Assembly: GCF_000183545.2 (NCBI RefSeq)
Contig: NZ_JH976535.1
Coordinates: forward strand, 1,737,837 to 1,801,836
DNA from: Thermaerobacter subterraneus DSM 13965
Lineage (GTDB): Bacteria > Bacillota > Sulfobacillia > Thermaerobacterales > Thermaerobacteraceae
Direction of reading: 5' to 3'
Length of the DNA stretch: 64,000 bases
Shown piece by piece: positions 33,744-42,530 of this stretch (within the stretch, counting starts at the first letter, position 1; the number at the start of each line of letters is the position of its first letter). Both the position numbers and the translations under genes were made by a program. The notes below the pieces were generated by a model, which saw only the letters and a list, made by a program, of their open reading frames with translations, did no database searches and was not told where the DNA came from.

Positions 33744-35555
33744 TCAGGGCGGGCCCGGCCGGAGATGGACCTGCGGACCCGCGGCCTCATCCGCCCCGGC
33801 CGCCGCACCCTGCCCCGTGGCGGCCCCGCTGTGACCCGCCGGCTCCTGCGGCGCCGGCTGCGGCAGGCGGCCCCGGCTGGCGCCTCTCTCGGCCTCCCCC
33901 ACCCGCTCCCGGGCCTCCACGGCGGCCCGCCGGCGCCGCGGCCAAAGGGGGGCCAGGATCCGGCCCGCCTGGCTTGCGGCCCGGCCGGCCAGGTCCTGCA
34001 CCAGCTGCCATTCCTCCACCCCCATGGCCCTCAGGACGGCGGCGTAGACCACCCCGCCCAGGGCCGTGAGAGCAAGGACCTCCAGGGCCAGGGGGACGAA
34101 CCCCACGGGCTCGCCCGCCAGGGCGGCCCGGGCCAGGTCGCCGAAGATCAGCCGGCGTGCCAGTTCGACCGCCAGGGCCATGACGGCCGTGGCGGCCAGA
34201 GCCTGCAAGGCGCCCTTGCCGACGGCCCGGTAGCTGATCTGCCCCATGCGCCGGCGGATCCGCACCATCAGCACCAGGGCACCCCACCACATGGCCACCG
34301 ACGCCGCCAGGGCGATGCCGCCCTGGGCCAGGAACCGCACCAGGACCAGGTTGAGGGCGATGTTGAGCCCCATGGCCACGGCGGCGGTGGAGGCCGGGGT
34401 CCACGTGTCCCCCATGCTGTACATGGCCCGGCTGAGGAGCTCGCGCCAGGCGTAGCCGGCCAGCCCCAGCATATAAAACAGCAGGGCGAAGGCGGTCAGC
34501 TGGGTGTCGTGGAAGTCGAAGGCCCCCCGCTCGAAGACCAGCCGGGTGACCTCGATCCGCAGGAGGATCAGCCCCGCGCTGACGGGCGCCAGGACGAAGA
34601 TCAGCACCCGCAGGCCGCGGTTGAGGGCGGAGCCGAAGCCCTGGCGCTCACCCCGGGCGATGCGGGTGGCCAGCTCCGGATACACGACCTGAATAATCGG
34701 AAAGGTGATCAGGCCCAGGGGCAGGCCCTGCAGCCGCTGGGCGAAGGTCAGGGCGGCGGCGCTGCCGGCGGGAAGGCCCGAGGCCAGCGCCTTGTCGACG
34801 ATCTGGCTGAGCTGCACGGCCCCCGTGCCCAGCAGCACCGGCCCGGTGCGCTTCAGCACCAGCCGGAGGTCGGGGTGGCGCCAGTCCAGCACGGGCCGGT
34901 ACGTAAGCCCCAGCCGCTTGAGGCCCGGCCAGAGGACCAGCACCTGGGAGGCCATGGCCACCAGGGACGCCCAGGCCACCGCCTCGATGCCGTACCAGCT
35001 GCCGAAGAAGTAGGTCCCCGCCATCATGATGAAGTTCAGGGGAATTCCCACGGCGGCCGGCGCGGTGAAGCTGCGGGCGCTGTTGTGGACCGCCTGCAGC
35101 CAGCCGTTGATCCCCATGAACAGGATGCCGGGCAGCAGGATCAGCGCCAGCTCCCGCGCCAGCAGGAAGGTCTCGCCGGTGAAGCCGGGGGCGAAGACGC
35201 GCAGCACCACGTCGACCCCCGCCATGAGCAGGGCCAGGAACACGACCAGCAGCAGCAGAAGGGCGTGGAACAGGGTCCAGGCCACCCGCTCCAGGTCGGC
35301 CATCTGGCCCCGGGCGCGGTAGTGGGCGAGCAGAGGCAGGACCACCGTGGTGATGGCCGAGCCGAAGGCGGCGAAAACCACGAAGGGGATGGACAGGGTG
35401 ATGGTGTAGGCGTCCGTCACCGGGCTGGCCCCGAACACCGCCGCCAGCACCATCTCCCGGAAGAACCCGAGGATGCGGCTGATGACGCCGATGATGAAGA
35501 TGATGGCTACCGATTTGGCCAGCCGCGACGACGACAAGGCCTCGCCCCCCAACAC
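33744..35555 (-). CDS. murJ: MurJ-type lipid II flippase (MviN family), copy 1
   Basis: Polytopic membrane protein of about 603 aa with 13-14 segments, flipping lipid II or a related polyprenyl-linked glycan. Family marks are SRILGFFREMVLAAVFG near the N-terminus, the following ASPVTDAY, FGSAITTVVLPLL, GINGWLQAVHNSARSFTAPA and QLSQIVDKALASGL. The C-terminal about 80 residues are Arg/Gly/Ala-rich and hydrophilic, longer than usual. AAAAGGAGGTG overlaps the first possible GTG (35555), so a TTG at 35537 is also possible. The second MurJ at 45781-47463 is clearly different in sequence; this one may serve another glycan. Confidence 0.9.
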   Translation of the reverse strand: MLGGEALSSSRLAKSVAIIFIIGVISRILGFFREMVLAAVFGASPVTDAYTITLSIPFVVFAAFGSAITTVVLPLLAHYRARGQMADLERVAWTLFHALLLLLVVFLALLMAGVDVVLRVFAPGFTGETFLLARELALILLPGILFMGINGWLQAVHNSARSFTAPAAVGIPLNFIMMAGTYFFGSWYGIEAVAWASLVAMASQVLVLWPGLKRLGLTYRPVLDWRHPDLRLVLKRTGPVLLGTGAVQLSQIVDKALASGLPAGSAAALTFAQRLQGLPLGLITFPIIQVVYPELATRIARGERQGFGSALNRGLRVLIFVLAPVSAGLILLRIEVTRLVFERGAFDFHDTQLTAFALLFYMLGLAGYAWRELLSRAMYSMGDTWTPASTAAVAMGLNIALNLVLVRFLAQGGIALAASVAMWWGALVLMVRIRRRMGQISYRAVGKGALQALAATAVMALAVELARRLIFGDLARAALAGEPVGFVPLALEVLALTALGGVVYAAVLRAMGVEEWQLVQDLAGRAASQAGRILAPLWPRRRRAAVEARERVGEAERGASRGRLPQPAPQEPAGHSGAATGQGAAAGADEAAGPQVHLRPGPP

Positions 35556-35690
35556 CTCCTTTTATACCATCGGCGGGGCGCCATCGGCGGGGCGCGCTCA
35601 GCTCGTGGTGCAAGAGCCGCAGCACCCAGCGTTACCCCGGGACCCCCAGGCCAGGGTCCTCAGCAACCCACAACACCGTCCCAGGCGGTT

Positions 35691-38156
35691 TCACCCCGCG
35701 GCGCCGTGCCCCGAAACAGGATTGGCCATCGGGCTATCCGGGTAGGCCTTGGCCGCACGGCCCTGGACGGGGTTCGGTGACCGGTTCGTCCCGCTGCCCA
35801 CCCTGAGGTCGGCCCGCGGCTCGGCCAGGCGCCGCTGCCGCTCGCCCACCCGCAGCCACACGTTCTCGTGGGCGAACCCGGCGCGGATGATCCCGCCTTC
35901 CCCCACCGCCAGCACGGTGGCGGGGAGGGCTGTCGACCCGGCCTCCAGGACGTGGACCGCCCGGCCGGCTTCCACCGTCCCGCCCACCACCGGCCCCTGG
36001 ACCGACACCCGCTCCCCCGCCCACAGCCGGGCGTGATAGGTCCCCGCAGGCCCGACCCGGATCGCCCCCGTCGCCTCGACGACGCCGTTGTGCACGTACC
36101 CCACCGTGGCCGTCGCTGGAGCCGGCGTCTCGAACCACTGGAGGAACGCCGCCGCCTCCCCCAGGGCGGCGATGAGCCCGGGCAGGTCGAACCCGTCCCC
36201 GACGGTGCCGGCCAGCTCGGCCAGGGGCTGCCGCAGCGCCTCGACGGGCGGGTCCAGGGGACCGCGGTGGGCAGCCAGCAGGCGGTGGACGCTCCGCGCC
36301 TGCTCCTGCACGTCGCGGAACTTCATCTCGACCAGCAACCGGACCAGCCGCCCAGGGCCAAACCGGGCGATGTCCCGGTTTTGGAAGGAGGCCGCCCCCT
36401 CCACCAGCCGCATGGCCGCCTGGACCCGCCGGCAGACCTCTTGCAACGGCTCCAACCGCCCACGCAGCCGACCGTAGAACCGCGCCCGCGCCCCCGCGAC
36501 GACCCGCGCCTGGATCACCGCCCCCTCGACCGTCACGTCCCCTGCCGCCTCGAGCAAGCCGTGGTCGACCCCGCCGAAGACCTGGATCCGCCCGCCGGCC
36601 ACCACCGCCGCCCCCTCGCTGACGCTGCCGGTGACGATGACGTCACCGTCGAAACGTACCGAGCCCGTCGCCGCCGTCAGGTCGCCGTCGTGGACCAGCA
36701 GAGGCACCACGTCGACGTACCAGGCGAGGCGCCCCACCCGCTGCACCACCGGCCGGCCCTGGCGCAGGGCGCGAAGCTCCTGGCGCCCGCCAGGCCCCTT
36801 GACAACGACAACCCCTTGCCCGCAGCGCACCTGGGCCGGCCGCCCGTCCCTCGCCGGAAGAACCCGGCCGTCGACGCCCCGCCCGGGCTGCCCCGGCTCC
36901 GGGGGCACGATATAGCCCACCAGGCTGCCTTCGGGGATCGAAAGCACGGCCCGACCCGAACTGCGAGCACGGCCGTCCCGAACGGGCCGCGGAGATGGCT
37001 CGGTCTGACCGGCCCGGCCCGCCGGGCCCGACAGGCCGAAGGGGTCGGGGTGCGTCGGACCCCCGGGCTCCACGGAATCCGCCTTCGGTACGGCGATCGC
37101 CAGGGGATCGGCGGCGCCAGCGGACGCGCCGTCTTCGTGCATGCCACCTGCTGCTCCGTCTTCTTCGGTCCCGGCGACCCCCGTCGCGGGCCAGGGACCG
37201 GCCTCGGCTGCCGTCTTGCGGCTCGCCGAGCCCCAGGCCCCCACCACCGCGACCAGCTTCCCGTCTCGGCCGTCCCGAGGCGGCCGACCCCGGGCCACCG
37301 TCACCGGCAGCGGCGCCCCCTCCGTCGCCACCTGGACCACCGCTTCGCTGTCGATGCCCTCGGTGACGCCGGCCTCGGCCAGGGCATCCATGATCGCCTC
37401 GACCGTCAGACCGGCCGGCGGCCGCTGCAGGGTCGCCGTCTCCAGGTGGAGCACCCGGGTGGGCCCCGCCTCCTTCAGCACCCGGAGACGAACCAGGGGC
37501 ACCCGTACGCTGGCCTGCAGCCCGTCAGGGGCAAGCCGGACCTCGATGGGCGCGGCGGCGGAACCGGCGCCGGCACCGGCACCAGCACCAACACTGGCGT
37601 TGGAACCGGCACCGGTAACAGTTTCGGTAACGGAGTCTGCATGGGGGTGGGTAATGGAATCTGTAGCAGAACCGGCGGCCCAACCGGCGCCGGATGCGAC
37701 CTGGGCTTCCACCCGGTCCGCCGCCGTGACCGCCACGGCCTCGTCCACGTCCGTGCCGTTGACGTTCAGCCGCACCCCGGGGCCGGGGACGAGGATGGCG
37801 GGTTCGTCCGGGGAACCGGGCAGGATCTCGAGACGGCCGTGGCGGACCCGGGCCATGGTCGGGGTTTGGACCGGGCCGGGGGTACCCGGAGCCGGCGGAT
37901 CCTGCTCGGGCTGGGCACCCTCGGCCGGTGGAACCGGCCGAACCGCCAGGATCACCCGCATCAGCGGGGGCCGGATCCACCACCAGGCGAGCCGCCGGCC
38001 GGGCCGGACCACCTCCGCCCGGCGGGGCACGAGGCGCTCGGGGGGATAACCGGAGCGTTCTATGGCGCGGGCGAAGGCCTCGACGGCGTTGCGGGCCGGG
38101 ACCGCGAAGGCCAGTTCTTCCATGATCCGACTACTGCCGCTCGTCGTGCCCGGCAC
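35691..38156 (-). CDS. FapA/DUF342-family protein
   Basis: Large cytoplasmic protein (821 aa). The N-terminal part (MEELAFAVPARNAVEAFARA) resembles the Jag-N-like module that often begins these proteins. The C-terminal half from about residue 430 is the FapA beta-helix (IPEGSLVGYIVPPEPGQPG, GRVLPARDGRPA, GSVRFDGDVIVTGSVSEGA, VVAGGRIQVFGGV) with a helical coil inserted. Ala/Gly-rich linkers lie at about 200 and 330-400. Proteins of this family influence polar localisation, flagella or spores in some bacteria, and here it shares an operon direction with a partner-switching set. GTG 38156 is preferred because GGAGGAGG lies nine bases upstream; ATG 38123 is an alternative. Confidence 0.85.
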   Translation of the reverse strand: MPGTTSGSSRIMEELAFAVPARNAVEAFARAIERSGYPPERLVPRRAEVVRPGRRLAWWWIRPPLMRVILAVRPVPPAEGAQPEQDPPAPGTPGPVQTPTMARVRHGRLEILPGSPDEPAILVPGPGVRLNVNGTDVDEAVAVTAADRVEAQVASGAGWAAGSATDSITHPHADSVTETVTGAGSNASVGAGAGAGAGSAAAPIEVRLAPDGLQASVRVPLVRLRVLKEAGPTRVLHLETATLQRPPAGLTVEAIMDALAEAGVTEGIDSEAVVQVATEGAPLPVTVARGRPPRDGRDGKLVAVVGAWGSASRKTAAEAGPWPATGVAGTEEDGAAGGMHEDGASAGAADPLAIAVPKADSVEPGGPTHPDPFGLSGPAGRAGQTEPSPRPVRDGRARSSGRAVLSIPEGSLVGYIVPPEPGQPGRGVDGRVLPARDGRPAQVRCGQGVVVVKGPGGRQELRALRQGRPVVQRVGRLAWYVDVVPLLVHDGDLTAATGSVRFDGDVIVTGSVSEGAAVVAGGRIQVFGGVDHGLLEAAGDVTVEGAVIQARVVAGARARFYGRLRGRLEPLQEVCRRVQAAMRLVEGAASFQNRDIARFGPGRLVRLLVEMKFRDVQEQARSVHRLLAAHRGPLDPPVEALRQPLAELAGTVGDGFDLPGLIAALGEAAAFLQWFETPAPATATVGYVHNGVVEATGAIRVGPAGTYHARLWAGERVSVQGPVVGGTVEAGRAVHVLEAGSTALPATVLAVGEGGIIRAGFAHENVWLRVGERQRRLAEPRADLRVGSGTNRSPNPVQGRAAKAYPDSPMANPVSGHGAAG

Positions 38157-38270
38157 CGGATACCGCCTCCTCCCGCTACCGCCGTTGGCAACCGGCCGTC
38201 GTCAGGTGGGGTGGTCATGGAGGGTGGTGAACGACGGAGGGCGCACCCTCTAGGCGTCGTCCGCCTCCAT

Positions 38271-38603
38271 CTACGCGTCTTCCCCCTCATCGAGCACGAT
38301 CTCGAACAGGCCGCGGCCGAAGACGTCGACGGCCCCCACGATCTCTAGCACCTCGAACACCGCCGGCCGCACTCGCACCGCCGTCACCTCGATGCCGCGG
38401 GCGGCGTAGGAGCGGAGGGCATCGACGAGAACCCCGATGCCCGTCGAGTCGATGAACTGGCACCGGCTGAGGTCGAGGACCACCGGGCCGCCGGCGTAAC
38501 GCTGCAACGCGGCTGCAATCCGCTCGGCCCGCTCGAAGTCCAGGTCGCCGTTAAGGAGAAGCCGGTGACCCGAACCCGCAGGCAGTTGCAGGACGTCGTC
38601 CAT
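38271..38603 (-). CDS. STAS-domain anti-anti-sigma factor (SpoIIAA/RsbV-like)
   Basis: Single STAS domain of 110 aa. The phosphorylatable serine lies in CQFIDSTGIGVLVDAL, after GGPVVLDLSR. In partner switching the unphosphorylated STAS protein binds the HATPase anti-sigma protein and frees its target; the kinase phosphorylates it and the PP2C phosphatase reverses this. All three partners are neighbours here. ATG 38603 follows GGGGGG with 6-nt spacing, 27 bp after the HATPase gene stop. No sigma factor gene follows, so the target is elsewhere or is FapA. Confidence 0.92.
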   Translation of the reverse strand: MDDVLQLPAGSGHRLLLNGDLDFERAERIAAALQRYAGGPVVLDLSRCQFIDSTGIGVLVDALRSYAARGIEVTAVRVRPAVFEVLEIVGAVDVFGRGLFEIVLDEGEDA

Positions 38604-38629
38604 GGGATTCCCCCCGTGTCAGGATCGGC

Positions 38630-39475
38630 TTAGGTACCAACATCGAAAACCAGCTCAACGCAGGTTCTTCCGGGAGTCGACGTGACCCGGCAATGGGACG
38701 CCATACTGACCATGAGCCAGTACCCGTGACCCCGTCCCAGGTTCCACCGGTTTCGGGGCCGCAGGAGGGCCTGGGCGAGCCGGTCAAAGGCGATACCAGG
38801 GCCGGAGTCTGTGATGACGGCATGTAATCGGGAATCGGAGGAGACCACGTCAAGCTCCCCACCGCCGGCGTAGCGAACGGCGTTGATCATCGCCTCCGCT
38901 GTAGCGACGACGACCCGTTGAATGCAGGTGGATGGATAACCCAGCTCCAGCAGCCGTTGTTGCAGACGGCGTCGAGCGATCGCGACACCCGATGGCTTGC
39001 GAAACCGGGCCCGGTAGATCCGAGAGGTTATCGCCTGGGAGTGGGAGAAATTACCCCCCCCCCCCCCGTTAACAGTTTTTTCCTCAACATCGCCGTGCTC
39101 TGTTCTGCACGAGACACTTCTCACCGGACCCCAGGGGGGCGGTGCCAACGCGTCGCCGGCAACTTCGAGCCGTCCTTGGGCCAGGAGGCGAATGATCTGG
39201 CGCTGGGCTTCGGAAAGGGGGATCCCCGCCGGCCCCCAGAGCAGGCCTAACCGGTGCCGAGTACCCAAGACGATGAACTGGACATCCGCCGCATCCGCCT
39301 CGTCACAGGAAGCGGCCCCCGGCGGATCGGTGGCGGGAGGATCGTTACCGCGGGTTCCTGGCCCGCCGGATACCCCATCGTCCCGGAAAGAAATCCACGT
39401 CAGGCGGTCGCCGTCATACCAGCAACACGCCGTCAGCACAGCTTGAGACTCTTCGAGAAACACTTTGTGCGACAC
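38630..39475 (-). CDS. HATPase anti-sigma regulator with poly-glycine hinge
   Basis: Protein of 281 aa. The C-terminal about 130 residues form a GHKL ATPase/kinase of the SpoIIAB/RsbW type, with N-box ATAEAMINAVRYAGG and G1 box ITDSGPGIAFDR. The N-terminal about 135 residues (ACCWYDGDRLTWISFRDDG and so on) are not recognised. The two parts are joined by VNGGGGGN, encoded by an uninterrupted run of 14 G on the coding strand. Start GTG 39475 overlaps the PP2C gene by 62 bp and has a weak ribosome binding site, so it probably depends on coupling. A one-base change in the G run would remove the kinase domain, which makes this a candidate switchable gene. Confidence 0.85.
   Translation of the reverse strand: MSHKVFLEESQAVLTACCWYDGDRLTWISFRDDGVSGGPGTRGNDPPATDPPGAASCDEADAADVQFIVLGTRHRLGLLWGPAGIPLSEAQRQIIRLLAQGRLEVAGDALAPPPWGPVRSVSCRTEHGDVEEKTVNGGGGGNFSHSQAITSRIYRARFRKPSGVAIARRRLQQRLLELGYPSTCIQRVVVATAEAMINAVRYAGGGELDVVSSDSRLHAVITDSGPGIAFDRLAQALLRPRNRWNLGRGHGYWLMVSMASHCRVTSTPGRTCVELVFDVGT
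39054..39067 (-). repeat. 14-base homopolymer (G14 on the coding strand)
   Basis: C14 on the plus strand, the longest homopolymer noticed in the window. It is inside the anti-sigma HATPase gene, between its two domains. Runs of this length are prone to slipped-strand mutation and also to sequencing error. Confidence 0.95.
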
Positions 39476-42026
39476 TGATCATCACCACCGTCACATCGTC
39501 TTGCAACGTACGGTGGACGGCCAGCGAACGAATCTTGCCAAGCAACGCCTGCAGACGCTCTGGTTGCGGACTGAGCCCCAATCGGTTCAGAACGCCCGCC
39601 ACTTCATTGGAGCGGCCGGCGCCACGGCGCCCAAGCAGCAGTTCACCAAGGCCATCCGAGTAGAACAGCACCACGTCCCCAGGTTCAAGCCGCGTCTCGA
39701 TCTGGACTACGGACCCGATCCCCGCCTGAAGTCCCAGGGCGGTACCCCCTCCCCGGCTCAAGGGACGCCATCCTTTGTGGTGCCAGAGGATCGGGCCGTC
39801 GTGGCCGGCGAGCCAAGCCCGAAGGGTTCCATTGCCTGGGTCAAGATGGGCCATGACCAAGGTCGCCAAGGCACGTGCCCGATGGAGGTCCGGTGCGAAA
39901 CGCAGGTCAAGGCGGCGAATGACTTCCTCACCGACCACCTGGCGAGCCCACACCTCCCTGACCAGAGAGAGAAGCATGGAAGCCAACATGGCCGCCGCCA
40001 CACCTTTCCCCATGACGTCCCCCAAGACCAGCGCCCACCCTCCGCCGGGGAACCGTACATAGTCATAGAGATCACCCCCGACGAACTTGGCCGGCAAGCT
40101 CAGGCCGGCCACCTCAATCCCCTCGTGACGCAGAACCGGCGGGGGGAGGAATGCCTCCTGCAACCGCCGAGCCAACTGCATATCCCGGGTAAGGGTATCC
40201 AGTCGCTGGCTCAGGTCGTCGCGCAGGGCCGCATTTTCCAGGGCGAGACCGAACTGCCGGCTGATGAAGGTTACCAACTCCAATTCCGCCTCGGTATATT
40301 CGGGCCCGGCCAGGCGGCCTGCGGCCAGGACGGCGGAGCACGAGTCGCCACCGAAGAACACGGGGACGAGCAGAAGCGACGAGAGACCGAGGCGGCCGAG
40401 TTCTTCCCGGTCCCGGGGCCGGTGCACCGAGAGCCGGCCGGGACGGCCCGTGGTGGCCACCCGCCTAGTCACCCGGCTGCGCCACAGCTTCCGGCCGTCC
40501 AAGCCGTCATCCCAGATCCCACGGTCGCGCTCGGTGAAGAGCAGTGCCACCCCGTCGGAGCGGCTGAGCTGCTGGGTCAGGGCCAGGAGCCGTCCGATGA
40601 GTTCCGGTGTCGGCAGAGGTCCACCAAGGGCGACCGCCGCACGGTGGAACGCAGTAAGCTTGGCCAGGGCCTGGGCCTCTTCGTGGTGTTGCTGCTCCTT
40701 TTCGGTAACCTGCCGAATGTGGGCGGACAGAGTGGCGATCGCCCTGGCCATGGCGGGTTGCGGTGGCCAGACGAACACCCAGGCAGGCGGCGAATCTCCC
40801 GAGGCCCTCCGCTCCGTGCGGAACGCGGTCGGACCCCGGGTGCTGGTCCCACCACCGGCAGGAGCAACACCATCGGTGTGGTGGTCTGCTATGATCTGCG
40901 CCCAGCCCCACATCCCGTTACTCCCGGTGGATAAGTCCGCTGGGGCTTCATCAAGGGAAAGACCGGCGCCGGGCATGGCATCCATTCGACCGCCCGCATG
41001 GTACCCCTGCAGAGTGAGCTTGTGAAGAATTTCCTCGCCTCCCGCCCGGGTGAGGATCAGTCCATCGGCCGCCACCAGTAAGGCCACGACCTGCTTTTCG
41101 CGGGCCAGCTCCAACTGCTGACAGGCCGTGGCAAAGGCGGTGATCCAGGAGCGGTATGTGCGGGAATAGGCGATCAGGGTCTCGGCCGCATGTGGGGCGG
41201 CATCACAGCCCTTGTGCCGGGCCAAGGCCCGGGCGGCGGCGGTGATGTCTTCGGCGCTGAGGTCGCATACGGCTGCATCAAGGGACCGGGCTGCTAGGGC
41301 CATAGCCCGCCGTGGGTCACCGGTGCGCAAAGCGTGGTCTGCGTAGAGCCGCCAGAAGAGGCTGGCGTGCTCGGGCAGGATCGACCGCTCGAGGCGGGCA
41401 ATGCCCCTGGCGGCCCGCTCCGTCTCGCCTAGGGCGAGGCGGGCGGCGATGAGCTGGAGGGTGGCGAACTGGCGGTGGGGCGTACCGGCGTGGCGGGCCT
41501 GCCAGGCGGCGCGGGAGGCCCAGGTCAAGGCCCTGGTGGGACGGCGCAGCTCCAGATACACCGTAGCCAGGTTTCCTGCCACCTCGACCCGAAGTTCCGA
41601 AACGTAGCGGCGGTTCCTCATCAAGCGCCATGCTCGCAACAAGGCGTGGGCCGCGGGCCGGTACCGCCCGGACGCGAAATGGACGGTGCCGAGGATGTTC
41701 CAAACCATGGCCCGCTGGTCTGGGACCAGGTCGTCGCCCTGCAGGAGACGCTGCAGGACCGAAGCAGCCCCCTCAAGGTCGCCGATGAGCCGGTACGCTA
41801 GGGCCAGGTTCAGCTGCGTTCCTGCCTGTGCCTCGGCACCGAGGCGGTACTTGAACGCCATGTCGCTGGCCCGTTGAAAGCAGTTCAAGGCGGTCAGGCC
41901 GTCCCGCTCATCCATGGCCTGGAGGCCGCGCTCGACAAGCCGGCGCATGGAGGCCGCGTGAAGGGCCCTGTCGGCGTTGACGTCAGCGGTCGGGATCGTG
42001 CCTGGATGACGCCTCCCCACAATCAT
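39414..42026 (-). CDS. TPR-GAF-PP2C phosphatase (SpoIIE/RsbU-like)
   Basis: Protein of 870 aa. Residues about 25-300 are helical TPR-like repeats (LNLALAYRLIGDLEGAASVL, WNILGTVHFASGRYRPAAHALL). A GAF-like sensor covers about 455-600 (SRSDGVALLFTERD, LVTFISRQFGLALENAALRD). A linker helix (MQLARRLQEAFLPP) leads to the PP2C/SpoIIE domain at about 630-850 with FVGGDLYDY, LGDVMGKGVAA, YSDGLGELL and QDDVTVVMI. It would dephosphorylate the STAS partner when a signal is sensed. No membrane segments. ATG 42026 has GGAGGGC; a GTG two codons later is better spaced. Its end overlaps the HATPase gene by 62 bp. Confidence 0.92.
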   Translation of the reverse strand: MIVGRRHPGTIPTADVNADRALHAASMRRLVERGLQAMDERDGLTALNCFQRASDMAFKYRLGAEAQAGTQLNLALAYRLIGDLEGAASVLQRLLQGDDLVPDQRAMVWNILGTVHFASGRYRPAAHALLRAWRLMRNRRYVSELRVEVAGNLATVYLELRRPTRALTWASRAAWQARHAGTPHRQFATLQLIAARLALGETERAARGIARLERSILPEHASLFWRLYADHALRTGDPRRAMALAARSLDAAVCDLSAEDITAAARALARHKGCDAAPHAAETLIAYSRTYRSWITAFATACQQLELAREKQVVALLVAADGLILTRAGGEEILHKLTLQGYHAGGRMDAMPGAGLSLDEAPADLSTGSNGMWGWAQIIADHHTDGVAPAGGGTSTRGPTAFRTERRASGDSPPAWVFVWPPQPAMARAIATLSAHIRQVTEKEQQHHEEAQALAKLTAFHRAAVALGGPLPTPELIGRLLALTQQLSRSDGVALLFTERDRGIWDDGLDGRKLWRSRVTRRVATTGRPGRLSVHRPRDREELGRLGLSSLLLVPVFFGGDSCSAVLAAGRLAGPEYTEAELELVTFISRQFGLALENAALRDDLSQRLDTLTRDMQLARRLQEAFLPPPVLRHEGIEVAGLSLPAKFVGGDLYDYVRFPGGGWALVLGDVMGKGVAAAMLASMLLSLVREVWARQVVGEEVIRRLDLRFAPDLHRARALATLVMAHLDPGNGTLRAWLAGHDGPILWHHKGWRPLSRGGGTALGLQAGIGSVVQIETRLEPGDVVLFYSDGLGELLLGRRGAGRSNEVAGVLNRLGLSPQPERLQALLGKIRSLAVHRTLQDDVTVVMISVAQSVSRRVSSCADGVLLV

Positions 42027-42118
42027 GCCCTCCGCGACATCAGGTAACGGGCCGCGCGGGAATGGGCGGAGCGGCCGGGTTCGTGCTCCCGACCGCCCGC
42101 CCCCATGCCCCCTTGCCC

Positions 42119-42364
42119 TTACTTATTGGGGCCGGCGTTATCCGCCGCGTCAGGCCAGATCGCCTCCTGGCGATCGTGAATCGGCTTTACCACGGGCGCC
42201 GCCGGCGTACCCCAATCGACCTGAATGTCGTAGAAGTCTGCCGGGCTCGCGAAGGAAGGCCGCCAGGGGCTGGCCATCATCTTCGCCTCGCTCGTCCCGC
42301 CCGTACCGGCCAGCAGGAACGCCGCCACGCCGGCACCAACCAGCCACTTCACCAGCCGCTTCAC
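42119..42364 (-). CDS. Small exported protein of unknown function (81 aa)
   Basis: GTG 42364 follows AAGGGGGG with 7-nt spacing. The N-terminus is a signal peptide (KRLVKWLVGAGVAAFLLAGT, then GGTSEA as a likely cleavage region). The mature part of about 55 residues is acidic to neutral with WRPSFASPADFYDIQVDWG and KPIHDRQEAIWPD. No known domain was recognised. It lies between the HD-GYP gene and the PP2C gene on the same strand, so it may belong to the same signalling locus. Confidence 0.65.
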   Translation of the reverse strand: MKRLVKWLVGAGVAAFLLAGTGGTSEAKMMASPWRPSFASPADFYDIQVDWGTPAAPVVKPIHDRQEAIWPDAADNAGPNK

Positions 42365-42530
42365 CGGTATCCCCCCTTTCTCTCCCGCCGCCGAACCGCT
42401 CCGGGCGTTCACGGCGCCTCGTGCCGTCCTTCACCGGACGCCATGGGGGCGGATCGCCGGTCGCCGCGGGGCCGGTTCGCCCCCCCTTGCGGCCACCGGG
42501 CCTCCCCCCTGCCCCGTTCGGCCCGGCCCG

